A program made the translations under genes and the position numbers. The notes below the pieces were generated by a model. It was not told the origin of the DNA, ran no database searches, and saw only the letters and a program-made list of their open reading frames with translations. A DNA stretch of 64,000 nt from Atrina japonica (taxonomy: Eukaryota; Mollusca; Bivalvia; Pterioida; Pinnidae): contig BROG01000080.1 of NCBI GenBank assembly GCA_030159075.1, positions 1,114,501-1,178,500 of the forward strand, given 5' to 3'. Below are positions 38,701-44,700 of this stretch, piece by piece; positions within the stretch are counted from its first letter, which is position 1; each line of letters starts with the position of its first letter.

Positions 38701-41700
38701 CTTGTATTAAACTTTTTGTTATACCAAGACCACTTCACATAAGAGCTAAACCTTAAAGTTTAGATAGGTCAAACAAAGAGTTCAATTGAAATATTCCTAC
38801 CATCATACTGGGCAATCATTGTATCCCAATCCAGGTTTGGCTGTGACAATTCTAGTGAGCTCTGGGTGTTCTGCAATAAAAGAAACAATAACAATGATAA
38901 CTCAAGGGACCTGAACCCTTTCCCAAATTCCAAGGTCATGAGTTCTTATTTCAAGGTCATGAAGTCCAATTTCAAGGTCATGAATTTCACAGTTTTCATT
39001 ACTCTAACCCTACAGACACTGTATACCAAATTTGAAATGCATTAACCACACAATTTGTCCGAAAAAAATTTAAATGTTCATTTATTACACATATTGGTTT
39101 GGTACATGTCCTAAATACTGATATGTTCCATACGACCTTTTAATCCTTAAATAACACCGACTTTCACTAATACGTAACTAAATAAACAGAAGTGACCTGC
39201 ATCTTTCTATCAAGCTGTTACTTGGAGATAGACCAGAAGGATGTAATTAATTACTATCTTCAAGTAAAATGGATAAATTTCAAATCTCAGATCAACATAA
39301 ACCCTGTTTGTCTACACATATGGTAATTATTTTTTTTTAATTTTATATCATCAGTTCAAAGGTCCTATTTACATGTAGGCTGACCATATCAAAAACGTAT
39401 TGTCACATCTAAGGCTATCTGGTGTAAACAACAAAATGTCTTACCCCTAATTCAGTATCTGTTCCTGTTTGCTGTAAACAACAAAATGTCTTATCCCTAA
39501 TTCAGTATCTGTTTGCTGTAAACAACAAAATGTCTTACCCCTAATTCAGTATCTGTTTCTGTTTGCTGTAAACAACATGTCTTACTCCATATTTGTGGTA
39601 AACAACAAAATGTCTTACCCCTTACTCAGTTTCTGTTTGTGGTAGACATCAAAATGTCTTACACCTAATTCAGTCTCAGTTTCTGTTTCTGTTTGCAGTA
39701 AACAACAAAATGTCTTACCCCTAACTCAGTTTCTGTTTCTGTTTCCGTTTCTACTTCTATCACAGTATTCTCTTCTCTTGCCAATTCTTTCAGCCATGTT
39801 TCTTCCTCCTGTATAGCTGTCTCCAGTGCCTGCTCTTGTTCTTTCTCCAGTTGAATGTTCAAAGCTTCTTCTTCATCTAAAGCTGATACCAGGGCCTACA
39901 ATATGACATTTTATTACACAGATGAATTATGTATTTATAGGTGATTGGTCACCACACATTTATAGCCAGGGCCTTCAATTTGACCGTCAGAGCAAATATT
40001 TTTTGGGGAGAGGTGTAGCCTTTCTGAGATTGGATAGAATCTTGATGAAAGCTTTTTCCCACAATTATAAATTAGGAAGCTGCACTTGCCTTCAAGGTAA
40101 GGCCTTAGTTCATATTTAAAAACATGGTATAATACAAAGAGTCAATCAAAAAAAACCACAAGATGATACATTTTTTACCCTGCTCTCACACGGGAAATGC
40201 CTAAAATCCTAAAAATGAAAATCTTTTCACTTTTTCCAAAAAAAAGTCACGATAATAAATTCAACTAGATAATATTAATTTTTTCACCCAAAGAGGTAAT
40301 TACAGTTAACTTGCATTAAAGGCCACCTCTGTATAATAAAGGGCACCTGCCTATAATGGCCATTCAAACAAAACCTAGGTTAACTGTTTGATATAATAAT
40401 TAAACCTCTTTATAAAGGCCACCTACAAATGTATCTATAATGACTATTTTTACCTGTTCCTTTGAGTGACCTTTATAGCCAAGTTTAAATATACCTAGAA
40501 AAGGGGAGGCAATCTATACTATGGATGTATGTATGTGTCTTTCGGTTTTTGCTATTTATGATACTGATGTTCTTACATTATCAATTTCACTGACGAGCAC
40601 CTCTTCATCATCTTGATCATCTGTGGCAACTTCCTCCATTACAGGGGAGACAACTTGTTTCTTATTCTCACTTTTTGGTGCTATATTCTCTTTTAACTCC
40701 AATTCAATTCTGTTTGGTTCTATTTTGGTTTCCCCTGTACTATGGTTCGAGGACGTTGCATCCACCTTTGGTCCAGTAAAAAGTTCAGCGGAATTCCGAT
40801 TTGTTTGTAAAAATCCTTTCACAGAGCTACTGTAAGAAGGTTTTGAGGATGAGAGGTTCCCCTCTGAGGAGCTCTTAAGTGGACTTAGAGAAGGAGGAAT
40901 ACCACCACTCCTGACCTCTGACTCCTCTAAGGTCACTGTCTCAGGTCTATTTTCTTTTTCACTATCTTTACTATCAGTTCTCTGTCTTATGTTAGTCAAT
41001 GAATTGTGGTTTCCAAGAGAATAAGATTTCTGTGGTCCCCTAGATTTATTTCCACTATAATTCCATGGCGGTCTCCTGGATATCCCTGCATGAGGGTCAG
41101 ATAATGTTCTTTGCAATTTTTTGGACGTTTTTCCTACACCTGTGAGATTTTCAAGTGACCTTTGAGACGGTGAATGTCTAGCTTTACTTTTTCCTCCTCT
41201 TTGTACTGTCTCCCACCCCTCATTATCATCTGTAAAACAAATAACAACAAATGTAACAAGTCAACAAAATCAAAAACAAAACATTCTGCAGGTAGTACAG
41301 TCTATCTTGTATATGAAATAACCTTAATTAAGCAGTCACCTCCTATATGCAGCCAGTTTTCATTCCTTCAAATCGTTTGCCTTATATAATCATATTCCAA
41401 TAAGCAGTCACCTTCTTAACACTTGAGTAAGAGATCACTTTCATGATTTCCCATGGATGATCACTTAATACAGATTAGATACTACAGTGATACTTGTATA
41501 TAATGACCTCCTTAGGAACACAAGGAGTCGGCCTGGCTTAGTTGGTAGCGTGCTCGACTCTTGATAGTGAGGTCCGCTGGTTGTGAGTTTGAGTCCAGCT
41601 GGCAGCAGGTTGGTTTCCTGTCATTCGTACTGAGACAGTAAATACCGAGGTCCTGTGTCACAGTAGGTGTTGGCACATTAAAGAACCCTCAATGTTCAAT

Positions 41701-44700
41701 GGCCGCAAGTGCTGTGCATAGGCCAAAATTTTAAGCCCTTCACCGGCATTTGGTGACGTCTCCATATGAGGGAAAGATTCTTGAGTTGGACGTTAAACAA
41801 CAACAAAAAAAAACAACAACAAAGGGACACAAGAAAACCAGTCTTTATAGGGAGGTGGTCTTTATATAGAGGTTGATTTGTACACAAATGGTACTATTGG
41901 GGACAGCAAAAAACGGTCTTTGTGACCAGGTGGTCTTTATACACAGGTGGTCACTAAAGCAGGTTTTACTGTAATTACAGAACATGTCAAAACAAAAAAC
42001 AAAAATGAAATTCAATAGACAAGTCAACTTTTTAAAATATCTAAACAAACCACAAAATTGCTGATTTTTTGTTTTACTCCGACACTATAAATACAACATA
42101 GCATAAATAAACTTTTAGAAATTCTTTCTACAGTAATGTTCTCAAATTTCTGTCTACAATGTATTGTTCCTAAATTTCTATCTACAGCATTGTCCTAAAG
42201 TTTCTATCTACAGTATTGTCCAACCAGTAATCTGCACCCATTCGTTATGTTGTTTACATTGTAGTGTCACACATTCTGGGGAACTTGGTAAAGTGAGCAG
42301 TTGGGTCGCAGAACACTTGACCAAAAACAGGGTACCCCTTCACATATTTTTACAAAGATGACATCGAATAAACATTATAAGAGAAATTGCTGTGAAACAT
42401 TGCTATCAAAGTAATTGAAATGGGTGAGTAGTCCTGTAAAACGAATATATATTTACGAGTTAACCTTGGGCTGACTTGTCCTTGATTCGTTATTTCGGAA
42501 GTGAGGACATTCATATCATAATAGGTTGTCTAAGCAACATACAGGTAGAATTATTCCTAAACTTCATTAGTTCACACCTTCGTTTTATGCGACTGTAGTT
42601 AGACAATGACAACTGCTTCTGCTAACTCACCTCTTATATTGGTTGTGGAGGCTTGTTTCTATTCAGAAAATTGAATAAATATGGCTACCAATGAAAGTAA
42701 AACACTGGGCATGTTTCAAAAACTATCTATTATTTTTTTATCTAATGTTATTGGTTTAAAAGTTGAGATGACAGCATTAAATTTCTATCTACAGTGTTGT
42801 CCTTAAATAATTTACAATACTGTCCTAAAGTTTCTATTTACAGTATTGTGTTTAAAATTCTATCTACAGTAATGTCCCTAAATTTCTATGTACAGTTTTG
42901 TCCTTATGTTTCTATCTACAGGTGATCAAATTTTACCTTCTATTGTGGTACTCCCATCAGTATCAACATCTGATGATATACCATTCTGTTTAGGTGGTGG
43001 GCTAGGTAACACAGGAGGTGGTTCTGTACTATCTGGTGGCACCGACTGGACAGATGTCACTCCTCGCACTTTATCTGCCCAGCTGTTTCCAACAACTGGC
43101 TTCTCCCTATGAAATATAAACAAGCACTTCAAAAAGCTGAAAACTGGGTGATAAACAATGTACAAATAATAAACCATACAAAATTTACAAATCTATAAAA
43201 CAAGGTTTGAATAACAATTCTTATTTTAATTTTACAATAAAACTGCACAATTTAATGATAAGGATTAGGTGACAGACAGATTATCATCAAAACATGACTA
43301 GCTATTATAAATTCATTGTAAGACACAAGCTGAAGTTAATTCATTATACAGGGAGTATCTGTGGTAAATTTGTTGGCAGTGTTTGTTTGTTTGTTTGTTG
43401 TTGTTTAACGTCCCACTCAAGAATCTTTCACTCATATGGAGACGTCACCAAATGCCGGTGAAGGGCTTCAAATTTTGGCCTATGCTCGGCACTTACTGCC
43501 ATTGAGCAGTGAGGGTTCTTTAACATGCCGACACCTACTGTGACACAGGACCTCCAGTTTTTACTGTCTCATCCGAAAGACAGGAAACCAACCTGTCCCT
43601 GGCGGGACTCGAACTCACGACCTCATGATCCAGAGTCAAGTGCGCTACTGACTGAGCCAGGTCGGCTCTGTTGTGGAGACCAAATATGGTAAATTAATTG
43701 TCTGATGAATAGCCTTGGTTGTTGTTGTATTGTTGTTAAACGTCCCACTCAAGAATCTTTTACCCAAATAGAGACGTCACCAAATGCCGGTGAAGGGCTC
43801 CAAATTTTGGCCTAATATGTTCGGCACTTACAGCCATTGAGCAGTGAGGATTCTTTAACGTGCCGACACCTACTGTGACACGGGACCTCGCTTTTTACTA
43901 GCCTTGGTAAATTCATTGTATTCTGCACCTTTATCAGATAAAAATGAGTTTACTCTGATTTAACAAAATACATGATCAATACATACTCCTGTTTGTTTTG
44001 GTCTGGAAAATGTAGCACCCTTTGTGCAGGACTGGGGGAACTTCTGTTTGGACCCTGCCCATTTCCTGCTGCTTTTCCTGGAGACATTTTTCGGACTTCC
44101 CAGGCAATGGACGTTGGTCTGTAATTATGATCAAATTTGATAAATTGATGCATTGCGCGCAGAAAAAAAACAAGTACAAAAAATCGTCAAGAAGTGCCCA
44201 ACACAATCAAAATCATTTTCCATAACAGATATTTCACATCAAGTTCATAGACATGGAGTTGACATGCAATTAACACTAAATGATATTCATGTCTTATGTT
44301 AACTCATTCACCCCTAAAGACACATTTGGACTAGTCTAAGTCATTGATTTCAGAAGAGTCCATTATTTTTCAGGGGTTGAGTTAATATCAACTTGACCAT
44401 TTGCTTGATTTTGAATTGAATGTGTTTTACACCAAACTCCACAATTTTTTCAGTTTTTGGTGGTGAGCAGTTTCTAATGGTGGGGGAAATAACCCGGTTA
44501 CAATATACGGCGGAAAAGACCACCGGCGATCTGCTAGTAAACTGGCAAACTTTCTCACAAAAATAACAAAAAATCAACCATTTGCAAAATTAAAATGAAC
44601 AAAATTCTGGTAAAATTCAAATTATCATAATCAATGGAAAAAAATGCACTTTTTAGAAATATAACCAGTTAAATGGTTTGGCTCTGTAGACTAAATGAAC

